Of a stretch of 64,000 bases of DNA, positions 46,386 to 56,798 are shown in pieces. The DNA is from Dermatophilus congolensis (GTDB lineage Bacteria; Actinomycetota; Actinomycetes; Actinomycetales; Dermatophilaceae): contig NZ_LT906453.1 in NCBI RefSeq assembly GCF_900187045.1, forward strand, positions 744,001 through 808,000, given 5' to 3'. The notes under the pieces are model-generated. The model was not told the origin of the DNA and made no database searches. It saw only the letters and a list, made by a program, of their open reading frames with translations. Every line of letters begins with the position of its first letter. The stretch's first letter is position 1. The position numbers were made by a program, and so were the translations under genes.

Positions 46386-47054
46386 GTGACCATTCCTTTT
46401 CGCGGAGCTCGGAAGAAAAATTCCGAGGCAGATGCTTCCCGGGCAGTAACGCCCTGGGGTGCTGCCGCGATGGGATCAACGGGCGAGGTTTCTCGCCTGA
46501 CTGAGTTGGCGCTCGCTGCGAAGAGTGGGGCGGATTCCATTTCGCGGAACGAGTTAATGCGGATTGTGCGGGAGCGCTCGTTCCGGTATGCGCGTGCACG
46601 GCTCGGTCGTTTTCCTCGGGCAGCCAGTGCTTCTGAGGATGTTGCTCAGGAGGTGTGCGTGGCGGTTCTTATGTCGTTGGAGAAGTACGATCACCGCGGC
46701 GTGCCTTTTGAGGCGTTCATGTATTCCATCTGTTCACGCAAAGTGGCGGATGTTCAGCGTGTCTCTATGCGGCAGCCGGTTCCGACGGATGAGTTCCCGG
46801 ACCGGGAAGATTTGGTTCCAGGGCCGGAGGAAACGGTTGTCACGGGCATTGATGCCCAGGAGGCGGGGGCGCTGATCAGTAAGCTCAAACCAGCGGACCA
46901 GGAGATTCTTCACCTGCGTATCGCTATGGGGTTGTCTGCCGAAGAAACGGCGAGATCTTTGGGGAAGACCGCGGGAGCGGTCAGGGTCGCGCAGCACCGG
47001 GCGATGAGTCGTTTGCGGGAGCTGTATGCGGCGCAGTTCGAGGAGGAACAGTGA
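46386..47054 (+). CDS. sigD: SigD-like ECF sigma factor
   Basis: RNA polymerase sigma factor of the ECF group, 222 residues. Region 2 is visible at SASEDVAQEVCVAVLMSL and YDHRGVPFEAFMYSICSRKVADVQR, and region 4 as KLKPADQEILHLRIAMGLSAEETARSLGKTAGAVRVAQHRAMSRLRE with its helix-turn-helix. The GTG at 46386 has AGGAG 8 bases upstream; ATG 46470 is an alternative. Its stop overlaps the next gene, which looks like its anti-sigma factor RsdA, and guaB follows, the same order as mycobacterial sigD. Likely controls stationary-phase or stress genes. Confidence 0.9.
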   Translation: MTIPFRGARKKNSEADASRAVTPWGAAAMGSTGEVSRLTELALAAKSGADSISRNELMRIVRERSFRYARARLGRFPRAASASEDVAQEVCVAVLMSLEKYDHRGVPFEAFMYSICSRKVADVQRVSMRQPVPTDEFPDREDLVPGPEETVVTGIDAQEAGALISKLKPADQEILHLRIAMGLSAEETARSLGKTAGAVRVAQHRAMSRLRELYAAQFEEEQ

Positions 47055-48001
47055 TAGCCGGGGGAGAAAGTCTCGACCTGGAACAGGTTCGAGCTGATGA
47101 TGAGTTTTTGGATCGTCTCGCAAATCGTGAGTGTGCCTCTGATGAGGGTCTGGAAGCTTTGTTGGGGGCCTGGACGAGGGAGATTGACGAAGACGCAGAC
47201 GAGATGGCGGGCACGCCACCTGCGTGGTGTGGCGAGCGGCTGTTGCCCAAGCCGCGGTCGTTGCGGGCCACACGTGTAGTTGCAGTAGCTGGGGCTGTTG
47301 TTGTGACGCTGTCTGGGGGGATGGCAGCGGTAGCGTTGAATGTTCCTACGCAGGGTTCTGCTGGGCCTTTGGGTGTGGTGCGTCAGGCAGTGCGGAGCAT
47401 GCTGCCTGGTTCGGGGGATGCGGTGACTGTTCCTGATGGTTCTTCACCGGTGATTTCTGTGCCTAGTGCGGGTTCGTTGTCTATTTCGCCTATGCCGGGG
47501 CGGCCGTTGCTGGTTGTTCCTTCGGTGGGTATGCCAGGCATTCCGGGGGTGACGATGGGGGATCCCACTGGTTCGGGCAGTGTGATTTCTCCAGCTCAGC
47601 CTGGTGATGAGGGTGTGGGTCCGACTTCTGTTCCGTTGGTTCCTTCGCGTCCTGAGGATGGTTCGGCTAGCCGTCCTGGGGTGCCGTCGGATAGCGGTAA
47701 GGGCAAACCGGGCCCGACTAAGGAGCCTGCGCCTACGTCCAGTGATCGTCCGGACCCGAAGCCGACTAGTAGTGCACCTACTGCTACTCCTTCTGCCCCG
47801 CCGAAGGATTCGAGTTCGGTGACGACTCCAGGTGGGGTGGTGCCTTCGGGTACAACGTCATCGCATGAGCAGAGTTCTGTGCCTGCTCCTACCAGTGCTG
47901 TGTCTGAGAAGTCTTCGGGGGCGGCGTCTGCTCCGGTCACGGAGTCGGGGAAGTCTTCCACGGATGGGAAGGGCACCACTTCTGTCGAAGAGACACGGTG
48001 A
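47051..48001 (+). CDS. rsdA: RsdA-like anti-sigma-D factor, membrane-anchored
   Basis: A 316-residue single-pass protein. The N-terminal stretch LDLEQVRADDEFLDRLANRE resembles the sigma-D-binding segment of RsdA. A hydrophobic helix lies at about 74-96, and the remaining ~200 residues are an extracytoplasmic low-complexity region of Pro, Ser, Thr and Gly. The GTG start overlaps the sigD stop by 4 bases, fixing the partner by context. Release of SigD by regulated proteolysis of such factors is known in mycobacteria; here it is inferred. Confidence 0.82.
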   Translation: MIAGGESLDLEQVRADDEFLDRLANRECASDEGLEALLGAWTREIDEDADEMAGTPPAWCGERLLPKPRSLRATRVVAVAGAVVVTLSGGMAAVALNVPTQGSAGPLGVVRQAVRSMLPGSGDAVTVPDGSSPVISVPSAGSLSISPMPGRPLLVVPSVGMPGIPGVTMGDPTGSGSVISPAQPGDEGVGPTSVPLVPSRPEDGSASRPGVPSDSGKGKPGPTKEPAPTSSDRPDPKPTSSAPTATPSAPPKDSSSVTTPGGVVPSGTTSSHEQSSVPAPTSAVSEKSSGAASAPVTESGKSSTDGKGTTSVEETR

Positions 48002-48014
48002 GAACTACCATTAG

Positions 48015-49553
<1,539 letters not shown>

Positions 49554-50010
49554 CCGTTTCTTCCGCAGTAGGTAGACCGTTGCCTCACAGGGGCTGCGGC
49601 CTGCCTGCTGCTGTGTGTCAAGGCTGACGTGAACATCACCACTTCTGCGGGCTTGCTCAGCAGCAATGCCGCAGGAGTGCTGCAGCGGTTTCGTTGCCGT
49701 TCACGTGCATCGGAAGCGTTGTGTGCATGGCATTCAGCTCAGATACCGCCACATCTGACCGCCTAGTAGGACGGCTGTATAGTTACCGGCGGGGCGTGAG
49801 ACGGGGGTCTTCACGAAAAGCTGCAACGGGCCTCCTCGACCTCGCCGGGACCCGAGAGACCTCACACACGTGCTGGTCAAAGGCACGCGCAGCAGATGCA
49901 AGGGGCCATCCGGGGGGATCGTTCGGAAAGCCAGACCTCCTGACCGTCTCACACTGCGTCAGCGGACCGAAGAGCCGCAGGCGCGTTTGCGATTCACGGG
50001 AGGGGAACCG
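49554..50010 (+). promoter_or_regulatory. Intergenic region with promoter and long leader of the sugar-nucleotide operon
   Basis: 457 bases with no convincing gene. An imperfect hairpin (49565-49574 with 49602-49611, two G-U pairs) may end guaB transcription. A promoter-like pair TCTGAC (49754-49759), 18-base spacer, TATAGT (49778-49783) would give a leader of about 220 bases. That leader is G/C-rich and probably folded, but matches no riboswitch class I recognise. The Shine-Dalgarno GGGAGGGG lies just before the ATG at 50011. Confidence 0.5.
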
Positions 50011-50787
50011 ATGAAGGCAGTCATCCTTGCGGGTGGCCTGGGAACTCGCTTGAGCGAAGAGACCACGCTCAAGCCCAAACCAATGGTTGAGATCGGTGGC
50101 AAACCGATCATCTGGCACATCATGCACGAGTACGCCCACCACGGCGTCAACGAGTTCATCGTGTGCGGCGGCTACAAAGCCGAATACATCAAAGAGTGGT
50201 TCGCCTCCTACGCGCTACGCAATTCGGACATGACGTTTGACCTGCGCACCGGCGAAATGGTTGTGCACAAACGCGACGTTGAAGACTGGAAAGTCACCGT
50301 TGTCGACACCGGCCTTAGCTCCTTGACCGGCGGCCGCCTCAAACGCGTGAAGGACTACATCGGCGACGAAACATTCTGCTTCACCTACGGTGACGGCGTC
50401 TCCGATACCGACATTTCCGCCACCATCGACTTCCACAAGAAATCTGGCCGCCTGGCCACCATGACCGTGGTGCAGCCACCTGGACGTTTCGGAGCGATCT
50501 CCCTGGGAGCCTGCGAAACCACCATCGAAACATTCCAAGAAAAACCCGATGGCGACGGCGCCTGGATCAACGGCGGCTACTTCGTGTGCGAACCCGGCGT
50601 CATCGACTACATCGACGGCGACGACACCACCTGGGAACAAGAACCCCTACGCAACCTCGCCCATAACGGCCAGCTCAACGCATGGAAACACCCTGGTTTC
50701 TGGCACCCCATGGACACGTTGAACGACAAAAACAAGCTGGAGAAGCAGTGGGCCGCTGGCAGCGCGCCCTGGAAGGTGTGGAACTGA
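50011..50787 (+). CDS. rfbF: Glucose-1-phosphate cytidylyltransferase
   Basis: Makes CDP-glucose from CTP and glucose-1-phosphate, the entry to CDP-deoxysugars. The nucleotidyltransferase loop AVILAGGLGTRLSEET at the start, PKPMVEIGGKPIIWHIM, the metal site FTYGDGVSD, and INGGYFVCEPGVIDYIDGD are all as in RfbF. Length 258 is standard. ATG 50011 follows GGGAGGGGA; the longer frame upstream lacks similarity. It opens a five-gene unit with gaps of a few bases or overlaps. No CDP-glucose 4,6-dehydratase (RfbG) follows, which is unusual. Confidence 0.93.
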   Translation: MKAVILAGGLGTRLSEETTLKPKPMVEIGGKPIIWHIMHEYAHHGVNEFIVCGGYKAEYIKEWFASYALRNSDMTFDLRTGEMVVHKRDVEDWKVTVVDTGLSSLTGGRLKRVKDYIGDETFCFTYGDGVSDTDISATIDFHKKSGRLATMTVVQPPGRFGAISLGACETTIETFQEKPDGDGAWINGGYFVCEPGVIDYIDGDDTTWEQEPLRNLAHNGQLNAWKHPGFWHPMDTLNDKNKLEKQWAAGSAPWKVWN

Positions 50788-50788
50788 C

Positions 50789-51817
50789 ATGAAGATTCTC
50801 GTTACCGGCACCGAGGGCTACCTCGGATACCTGCTCGCCCCGCTGCTCATGGAAGACGGGCACGAGGTCGTCGGCCTAGACACCGGCTTCTATGAAGAGG
50901 GCTGGCTGTTCAGCGACCACCAGCGCACCCCCATGACCATCAAGAAAGACATGCGCGACCTCACCGTCGAAGACCTTCAAGGTTTCGATGCCGTTGTCGC
51001 GATGGCTGAACTGTCCAACGACCCCGTCGGTGACCTGGTTGGCCCCCTGACCTTCGACATCAACCACAAAGGCTCAGTCCACGTCGCCACCACAGCTAAA
51101 GCTGCTGGCGTCGAGCGATTCGTCTACATGAGCTCCTGCTCCGTCTACGGTGTGGCCGAAGGAGACGTTGACGAAACCAGCGCCGTCAACCCGCAAACCG
51201 CCTACGGCGAATGCAAATACCTCACCGAACAAGACCTGTGGAAACTCGCTGACGACAACTTCCACCCCACCGCGATGCGTAACGCCACCGCCTTCGGCGC
51301 CAGCCCACGCCAGCGTTTCGACATCGTCCTGAACAACCTCGCCGGCCTGGCCTGGGTTGAGAAAAACATCGCAATGACCTCCGACGGCACCCCCTGGCGC
51401 CCCATGGTCCACGCCCTGGACATCTGCAAAGCGATCCGGTTGGCGCTGGCCGCTCCGATCGAGAAGGTCCACGCCCAGGTGTTCAACGTCGGCTCTTACG
51501 ACAACAACTACACGGTGCGCCAGATCGCCGAGACCGTGGCAAACGAGTTCCCCGGCTGCGAGCTTTCCTTCGGCGAGCCCGGTCAAGACAACCGTTCCTA
51601 CAAGGTCCGTTTCGACAAGATCGAGCAGACCCTTGGATTCTCCTGCGACTGGAACCTCGCCGATGGTGCCAAGCAGCTGCACTCGGTTTTCGAAGCGATC
51701 CAGCTCGACGCAGACAAGTTCTACGGCCGCGGCCACACGCGTTTGAAGATGATTGACCACCTCCTCAAAACCGGCCAGGTCGACGAGAAGCTGTTCTGGA
51801 AGAAGGCTGACGCCTGA
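50789..51817 (+). CDS. NAD-dependent epimerase/dehydratase (extended SDR)
   Basis: Nucleotide-sugar-type SDR of 342 residues. The NAD-binding loop VTGTEGYLG is at ~5-13, the Ser region is YMSSCSVYG (~112-120), and the catalytic Y-x3-K is YGECK at ~138-142. C-terminal FNVGSYDNNYTVRQIAE fits sugar epimerases. The segment lacks the Asp-Glu/Lys pair that 4,6-dehydratases carry after the Ser/Thr, so an epimerase or reductase is more likely than a dehydratase. It starts one base after rfbF and overlaps the next gene by one base, so the unit is tightly coupled. Confidence 0.87.
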   Translation: MKILVTGTEGYLGYLLAPLLMEDGHEVVGLDTGFYEEGWLFSDHQRTPMTIKKDMRDLTVEDLQGFDAVVAMAELSNDPVGDLVGPLTFDINHKGSVHVATTAKAAGVERFVYMSSCSVYGVAEGDVDETSAVNPQTAYGECKYLTEQDLWKLADDNFHPTAMRNATAFGASPRQRFDIVLNNLAGLAWVEKNIAMTSDGTPWRPMVHALDICKAIRLALAAPIEKVHAQVFNVGSYDNNYTVRQIAETVANEFPGCELSFGEPGQDNRSYKVRFDKIEQTLGFSCDWNLADGAKQLHSVFEAIQLDADKFYGRGHTRLKMIDHLLKTGQVDEKLFWKKADA

Positions 51818-52362
51818 TGGAATTCACTCAAACCGCTGTTGAAGGCTGCTGGATCATCGACCTGAAGGCGTTCGAAGACAACCGTGGTGGTTTCGCACGG
51901 ACCTTCTGCGTGGAGGAGTTCCAAGCACACGGCATCCCCACGGATGTGAAACAGGCCAACATGTCCTGGAACCACAAGAAGGGCACTATGCGCGGTATGC
52001 ACCGCCAGATCGCCCCGGCCGCGGAGGGCAAACTGGTTCGCTGTGTGCGTGGCTCCATCGTGGACTGCTGCCTTGACCTGCGTGAAGACAGCCCCACCTT
52101 CGGTAAGAACGTGATGGTCGAACTGTCTGCAGACAACCACCGAGCATTGTGGATTCCGCCGTACTGCGCGCACGGATACCTCACCCTCACCGACGACACC
52201 GAAGTCACCTACCAGGTGTCGGGCATGTACTCCCCAGAGCACGAGCGCGGTCAGCGCTACGACGACCCTGCTTTCGGACTGCAATGGCCCATCCCCGTTG
52301 AGGTCATCTCGGACAAAGACAAAGCATGGGCGGACTGGGACGGAAAGGAGATCGTCAAGTGA
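51817..52362 (+). CDS. RfbC-like 4-keto-sugar 3,5-epimerase family protein
   Basis: Cupin-fold protein of 181 residues related to dTDP-4-dehydrorhamnose 3,5-epimerase. Seen: DNRGGFARTFCVEEF, the catalytic His in GTMRGMHRQ, the Asp-bearing GSIVDCCLDLREDSPTFGK, IPPYCAHGYLTL and the Tyr in TYQVSGMYSPEHERG. These keep the catalytic His and Tyr of active epimerases. Because the operon begins with a cytidylyltransferase, its substrate is presumably a CDP-linked keto sugar rather than dTDP; that is inference. The next gene starts inside its last codons. Confidence 0.9.
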   Translation: MEFTQTAVEGCWIIDLKAFEDNRGGFARTFCVEEFQAHGIPTDVKQANMSWNHKKGTMRGMHRQIAPAAEGKLVRCVRGSIVDCCLDLREDSPTFGKNVMVELSADNHRALWIPPYCAHGYLTLTDDTEVTYQVSGMYSPEHERGQRYDDPAFGLQWPIPVEVISDKDKAWADWDGKEIVK

Positions 52363-53669
52363 TCGTTGTTGACACTCTTCTGGCCCAGCGCGAGGCCGAA
52401 GGTAACCCGGTCAAGGTCGCTATCGCTGGCCCAGGGTTCATGGCCCGCGGCGCGATGCACCACATCTTCAACAGCAAACCTGGCATGGACGTGGCCGTGG
52501 TGTACGCCCGCACGCCCGAGAAAGGTGTTGCAGCACTGGAATTCGCCGGTAAATCCGGTGATCAGGTGAAGATCGTTCAGACTGCTGAAGAAATTGATGC
52601 CCTCGCCGCAACCGGCGGAACCGCCGTCACCTCCAACTATGAGGCGATGGTCAACGCCACCAGCGTCGAAGCCGTTTTGGATGCGACCGGATCAGTGGAA
52701 TTCGGTGCCCACCTGGCCATGGCCACCCTGGCGGCAAAGAAACACCTCGTGCTTTTGAACGCTGAGGTCGATGCCACCATCGGCACCATCCTCAACGCCA
52801 AATTCGAGGACGCTGGCCTGGTGTACACCGGTGCCGACGGTGATCAGCCTGGTGTGCAAATGAACCTCATCCGGTTTGTGCGCGGCTTGGGTGTGACCCC
52901 GCTAGTGGCAGGAAATATCAAGGGCCTGCAGGACCCGTACCGCAACCCCAGCACCCAGGAAGGGTTCGCGCGTCAGTGGGGCCAAGACCCGCACATGGTG
53001 ACCAGCTTCGCTGACGGCACCAAAGTGTCCGTTGAGCAAGCCCTCGTGGCTAACGCCGCTGACCTGTCTATTCACAAGCGTGGTTTGTTGCAGCGCGACC
53101 ACCGCGGCCACGTCGATGACTTGACCGGCATGTATGACGTTGACGAGCTCAAAAAGCTTGGCGGCGCAGTTGACTACGTGGTCGGAACGAAACCAGGCCC
53201 AGGCGTGTACGTTTTGGGGACACATGATGACCCCAAACAGCAGCATTATCTGAACCTTTACAAGCTTGGCGAAGGCCCGCTGTACAGCTTCTACACGCCG
53301 TACCACCTGTGCCACTTCGAAGTTCCGGACACCCTGGCCCGCGCGGTCTTGCTCGGCGATGCCTGCATCAAACCATTGCGCCAAGCACCCAAGGTTGAGG
53401 TCATCACCATCGCTAAGAAAGACCTCAAAGCGGGGGAGACCCTGGATGCTCTGGGCGGATACACCTACTACGGTGAGTGCGAACGCGCAGATGTCACTGC
53501 CGCGGAGAAGCTCTTGCCGGTCGGGTTGGCACACGGGTGTGTACTCACCCGCGATATCGCCAAAGATGAAGCAATCTCCTACAACGACGTGATCGTCCCG
53601 CAGGGCCGCCTGGCCGATGAGCTGCGCCGGGAGCAAGACACAACGTTCCCGCAACCGGCGGTGCAGTAA
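52359..53669 (+). CDS. NAD(P)-dependent oxidoreductase with C-terminal SAF domain
   Basis: 436 residues. The N-terminal half has a Rossmann entry VKVAIAGPGFMARGAMHHI and a homoserine-dehydrogenase-like core with DATGSVEFGAHLAM and NAEVDATIGTILN. The C-terminal ~80 residues form a SAF domain (KAGETLDALGGYTYYGECERAD to VGLAHGCVLTRDIAKDEAISYNDV), also found in sialic acid synthases and flagellar chaperones. GTG 52359 is used, with AAGGAG 8 bases upstream and overlap with the epimerase stop. Proteins of this type recur in nucleotide-sugar clusters, but the reaction is not established to my knowledge. Confidence 0.8.
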   Translation: MIVVDTLLAQREAEGNPVKVAIAGPGFMARGAMHHIFNSKPGMDVAVVYARTPEKGVAALEFAGKSGDQVKIVQTAEEIDALAATGGTAVTSNYEAMVNATSVEAVLDATGSVEFGAHLAMATLAAKKHLVLLNAEVDATIGTILNAKFEDAGLVYTGADGDQPGVQMNLIRFVRGLGVTPLVAGNIKGLQDPYRNPSTQEGFARQWGQDPHMVTSFADGTKVSVEQALVANAADLSIHKRGLLQRDHRGHVDDLTGMYDVDELKKLGGAVDYVVGTKPGPGVYVLGTHDDPKQQHYLNLYKLGEGPLYSFYTPYHLCHFEVPDTLARAVLLGDACIKPLRQAPKVEVITIAKKDLKAGETLDALGGYTYYGECERADVTAAEKLLPVGLAHGCVLTRDIAKDEAISYNDVIVPQGRLADELRREQDTTFPQPAVQ

Positions 53670-54907
53670 TGACAACTGCGCAGAAGGTGTATGACTTCGT
53701 TGTTATTGGCGGCGGAATTGTCGGCCTGGCCACGGCTATGGAGTTGCTGAACCGTAAACCTGAGGCATCTCTTCTCGTGATCGAGAAGGAATCACAGGTC
53801 GCCTTCCACCAGACAGGCCACAACTCGGGCGTCATCCACGCCGGTATCTACTACACGCCGGGCTCGCTGAAAGCTGTTCTGTGCAAAAAAGGCGCCGAAC
53901 GTACCCGCGAATTCGCTGACGAACACGGCATCCCTTACCGCAATGTTGGCAAGCTGATTGTGGCCACCAACGAGGTTGAGCTGGAGCGCATGGAAGCTCT
54001 CTACGAGCGCGCCGTCACCAACGGCATGGATGTAGAGAAGCTCGATGGCCAAGAGCTCAAGCGCCGCGAGCCACGCATCAACGGTATCGGGGCGATCTGG
54101 AGCCCGAACACCGGCATCATCGATTACACCCAGGTGTGCCAGAAGATGGCTGAGGTCATCGAGGCCGCTGGTGGTCAGGTGCGTTTGGGAACCAAGGTTG
54201 TAGACATCACGGAGTCGTTCTCTGAGGTGCGTGTGGATGTTACTGCCGCGCACGCCAAGAACACTGCTGGGGATGTTGAGCGAGTGTTCGGTAAACAGCT
54301 GGTTGTGTGTGGCGGTATCCAGGCCGACCGGTTGGCGCGGATGGCGGGACTGAACCCGTCATTCCACATGGTTCCGTTCCGTGGGGAGTATTACCGACTG
54401 CCCGCGAGCAAGAACACGATCGTGAATTCGTTGATCTACCCGGTGCCTGATCCAGGTTTGCCGTTCTTGGGTGTGCATTTGACCCTGATGATGGACGGTG
54501 GGGTAACCGTGGGACCGAACGCGGTGATGGGTTTCGCTCGCGAGGGATACCCGCACTGGTCGATGAACGCCAAAGACATCGCGGATTTTGCTCTGTACAA
54601 GGGCTTCTGGAAATTGGTGCCGAGCGTGCTGAAAACCGGTTTGGTTGAGATGAAGAACTCGGCGTTCAAACCGGGCTATCTCAAGCTGGTCACCAAGTAT
54701 GCCCCTGAGCTGCAGGTGTCGGATTTGGGGCCGGAGCCAGCAGGTATTCGGGCTCAGGCAGTCATGGAAGACGGCTCGATGGCCGAGGACTTCCTGTTCA
54801 TGGAAACTGACCGCATGGTGCACGTGTGTAACGCACCTTCGCCAGCGGCGACGAGTTCGATGCCTATCGCCGAGATGATCGTCGACAAGGTAATGGCACG
54901 CGCCTAA
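53669..54907 (+). CDS. lhgO: L-2-hydroxyglutarate oxidase-like FAD enzyme
   Basis: FAD-dependent oxidoreductase of the DAO fold, 412 residues. The FAD-binding FVVIGGGIVGLATAMEL is at ~10-26, VIEKESQVAFHQTGHNSGVIHAGIYY contains the family HxTGxNSGVxHxG signature, and later PFRGEYYRL and LGVHLTLMMDGGVTVGPNAV match LhgO. LhgO oxidises L-2-hydroxyglutarate to 2-oxoglutarate. Here it ends a sugar-nucleotide operon, overlapping the SAF-domain gene by one base, so it may oxidise a 2-hydroxy acid or sugar acid from that pathway. A strong terminator follows. Confidence 0.87.
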   Translation: MTTAQKVYDFVVIGGGIVGLATAMELLNRKPEASLLVIEKESQVAFHQTGHNSGVIHAGIYYTPGSLKAVLCKKGAERTREFADEHGIPYRNVGKLIVATNEVELERMEALYERAVTNGMDVEKLDGQELKRREPRINGIGAIWSPNTGIIDYTQVCQKMAEVIEAAGGQVRLGTKVVDITESFSEVRVDVTAAHAKNTAGDVERVFGKQLVVCGGIQADRLARMAGLNPSFHMVPFRGEYYRLPASKNTIVNSLIYPVPDPGLPFLGVHLTLMMDGGVTVGPNAVMGFAREGYPHWSMNAKDIADFALYKGFWKLVPSVLKTGLVEMKNSAFKPGYLKLVTKYAPELQVSDLGPEPAGIRAQAVMEDGSMAEDFLFMETDRMVHVCNAPSPAATSSMPIAEMIVDKVMARA

Positions 54908-54920
54908 GCAGTACGTGTGC

Positions 54921-54975
54921 CAGATGGCTGTGGCGCCCAGTCCTGTAGTTGCGGGGTGGGCGCCACAGCCATCTG
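54921..54975. terminator. Terminator after lhgO
   Basis: A perfect 19-bp stem (54921-54939 with 54957-54975) with a 17-base loop and a short T run (CTGTTTT) after it. It lies between the convergent sugar operon and the ABC genes. Confidence 0.88.
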
Positions 54976-55005
54976 CTGTTTTCGGGTGGCGTGGTGGGGG
55001 AGTGG

Positions 55006-55674
55006 TTACTTCATGGTGTCGAGGTTGATGATGTTGTCGCAGTCTTGGGCTACTCGATCGTCGTGAGTGACGATGAGTACTGCGGCGCCATCGTTGGCTA
55101 ATCCGCGAAGCAGGTCGACTACTGCGCGTGCGTTGTCGTTGTCCAGGGATCCGGTTGGTTCGTCAGCTAGCACCACGGAAGGGTGTTTAAGTAACAGGCG
55201 AGCCAGAGCGACGCGTTGACGTTCGCCGCCGCTGAGTTCAAGGATGGAGCGTTTGAGGAACCCGGGAAGCCCGACTTTGAAGAGGGCTTCTTCCATGTCG
55301 TCGCGGTGGCGGCGCGCGGACCAAGCACCATAGACCACGGCGAGGTTGCCCATGACGTCGGTGTTTTCGATGAGGGCGTAGTCCTGAAACACGAAGCCGA
55401 GGACATCACGGCGCAGCAACCTGCGGTTGCGGCTGTTAGCTCGGGAGATGTTTTTCCCCGCGACGGTGATGGTGCCTGTGGTGAGTTTTTCCAGCCCTCC
55501 GACCGCGTTTAGCAGGGTAGTTTTCCCTGATCCGCTTGACCCGCGAAGCGCAGTCATCTCCCCAGGGGAAACAGTGAAACTGAGGTCACGCCAGAGCACG
55601 TGGTCGCCGAAGGCCTTGGAAGCGTTTTCTACCTGCACACCCGTAGATGCTGCAGAAGTGATTGTGGTGTTCAT
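55006..55674 (-). CDS. ABC transporter ATPase of the lactococcin-972 export type
   Basis: A 222-residue ABC ATPase. Walker A GSSGSGKT is at 45-52, the Q-loop VFQDYALIEN at ~95-104, the signature LSGGERQR at 147-154, and Walker B VVLADEPTGSLDND at ~167-180. The VFQDYALIENTDV region and short length match ATPases paired with DUF1430 bacteriocin-associated membrane proteins. The ATG at 55674 overlaps the stop of the upstream membrane gene (ATGA). It probably powers export of, or immunity to, a lactococcin-972-like peptide, but no precursor gene was found within the window. Confidence 0.85.
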   Translation of the reverse strand: MNTTITSAASTGVQVENASKAFGDHVLWRDLSFTVSPGEMTALRGSSGSGKTTLLNAVGGLEKLTTGTITVAGKNISRANSRNRRLLRRDVLGFVFQDYALIENTDVMGNLAVVYGAWSARRHRDDMEEALFKVGLPGFLKRSILELSGGERQRVALARLLLKHPSVVLADEPTGSLDNDNARAVVDLLRGLANDGAAVLIVTHDDRVAQDCDNIINLDTMK

Positions 55675-56798
55675 GCGTGGCCTTCCTGGCGGTGGTCGGT
55701 GCGGGCTGTGGTGATGGCTAGTGATGTGATGAAGACGGTGATGGCGATGGCGCATCCGAGCGTTCCTGCCCATCCCAGGAGGGCGAGTCGGTCGTCTTCG
55801 CCTGGGGGGAGTGATTCGCTGGTGCTTGGGGTGATGAAGATGCTCCATGCGGTCACGGTGGCGATGGTTAGGAGCGTGTAGCCAAATACGGCGATGCTGT
55901 GGCGGCGTAGCCAGGAGTGGCCGGTTACCCATTCAGCGAAGAGGCGTTGGCGTCTGGATTGGACCCAGAGTGCAGCTAGTGCTGTTGAGGAAATGATCAG
56001 GATGATGATTCCCAAGATGAAGGTGACTGTTTGCTGCGCTAAATCTTGCGCAGCCTTATCGCGAGCCTCTATGCGTGCCTGATCAGAACTAACAAGAGAA
56101 TGTACATATGTAGTTAGCTTCCCATCAGAGACAACTTTTTCTGCTGCTGCGCGCGATGTGAAAACAAGTTGCGATTTTGTGATCGCGGCAGCTAAATCAA
56201 CATTTGAAACCGGTGTTAACCCATCCGACAAAAGAACAACAACCGGATCTTTTATCGACGTTTTTGTATTTAAGCCGTAGATGTCATTTATTAGCGGCCA
56301 AGCGGCAGAGGTGATCACGTGCGTACTAATTTGAGCGAGATTTCCAGACCCCTCTCCGGCTTGTAGCTCAAGGTAAGCCTTCACTCCTTTGTCAATTGCT
56401 TCTTCATAAGGTCGGCGATTTTCCGGAATGTAGATATTTATTCTATTGTCGGTTGACGGAGTTTCTCCTACTGTAGATTTCAATTCTGGATATGCTTTTA
56501 GGTAAGTAGAATTCACTAACAGTATGGAAGTGGGTCCGCCGGGAAGGTCCTGAGGTTGTGAGCTGCTCTCTATCTCCTGGGCTAGTAGAACACCCCCGTA
56601 GATGTCAGATTTTCGCAGCTCTTCGCTAAGAATGAGATTAATTTCATCAGATTTTTTTGCGCTGTTGGTGGATCCCGAAAGTGTCATGTAGGTGATTCCC
56701 TGCATGTTTTCAGATATTTGCTGCGAGAAGCGCTGCATTTTCGAAGAAAGTAAAAGCAGTGAGATGAGCACAGTAATTGCAGTCATTAACTGTAACAA
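55671..56798 (-). pseudogene. DUF1430 bacteriocin-associated membrane protein, C-terminal part (after frameshift)
   Basis: 375 residues with a helix at the start (ITVLISLLLLSS), a large extracytoplasmic domain, a helix at TVTFILGIIILIISSTALAAL, and two closing helices. This is the C-terminal half of the ~680-residue bacteriocin-associated/immunity membrane family. It overlaps the N-terminal part by 89 bases in another frame, and its possible starts (TTG 56798, ATG 56786) have no ribosome-binding site. A broken single gene is therefore more likely than two genes. The region is much richer in A and T than the flanks, a sign of transfer. Confidence 0.7.
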
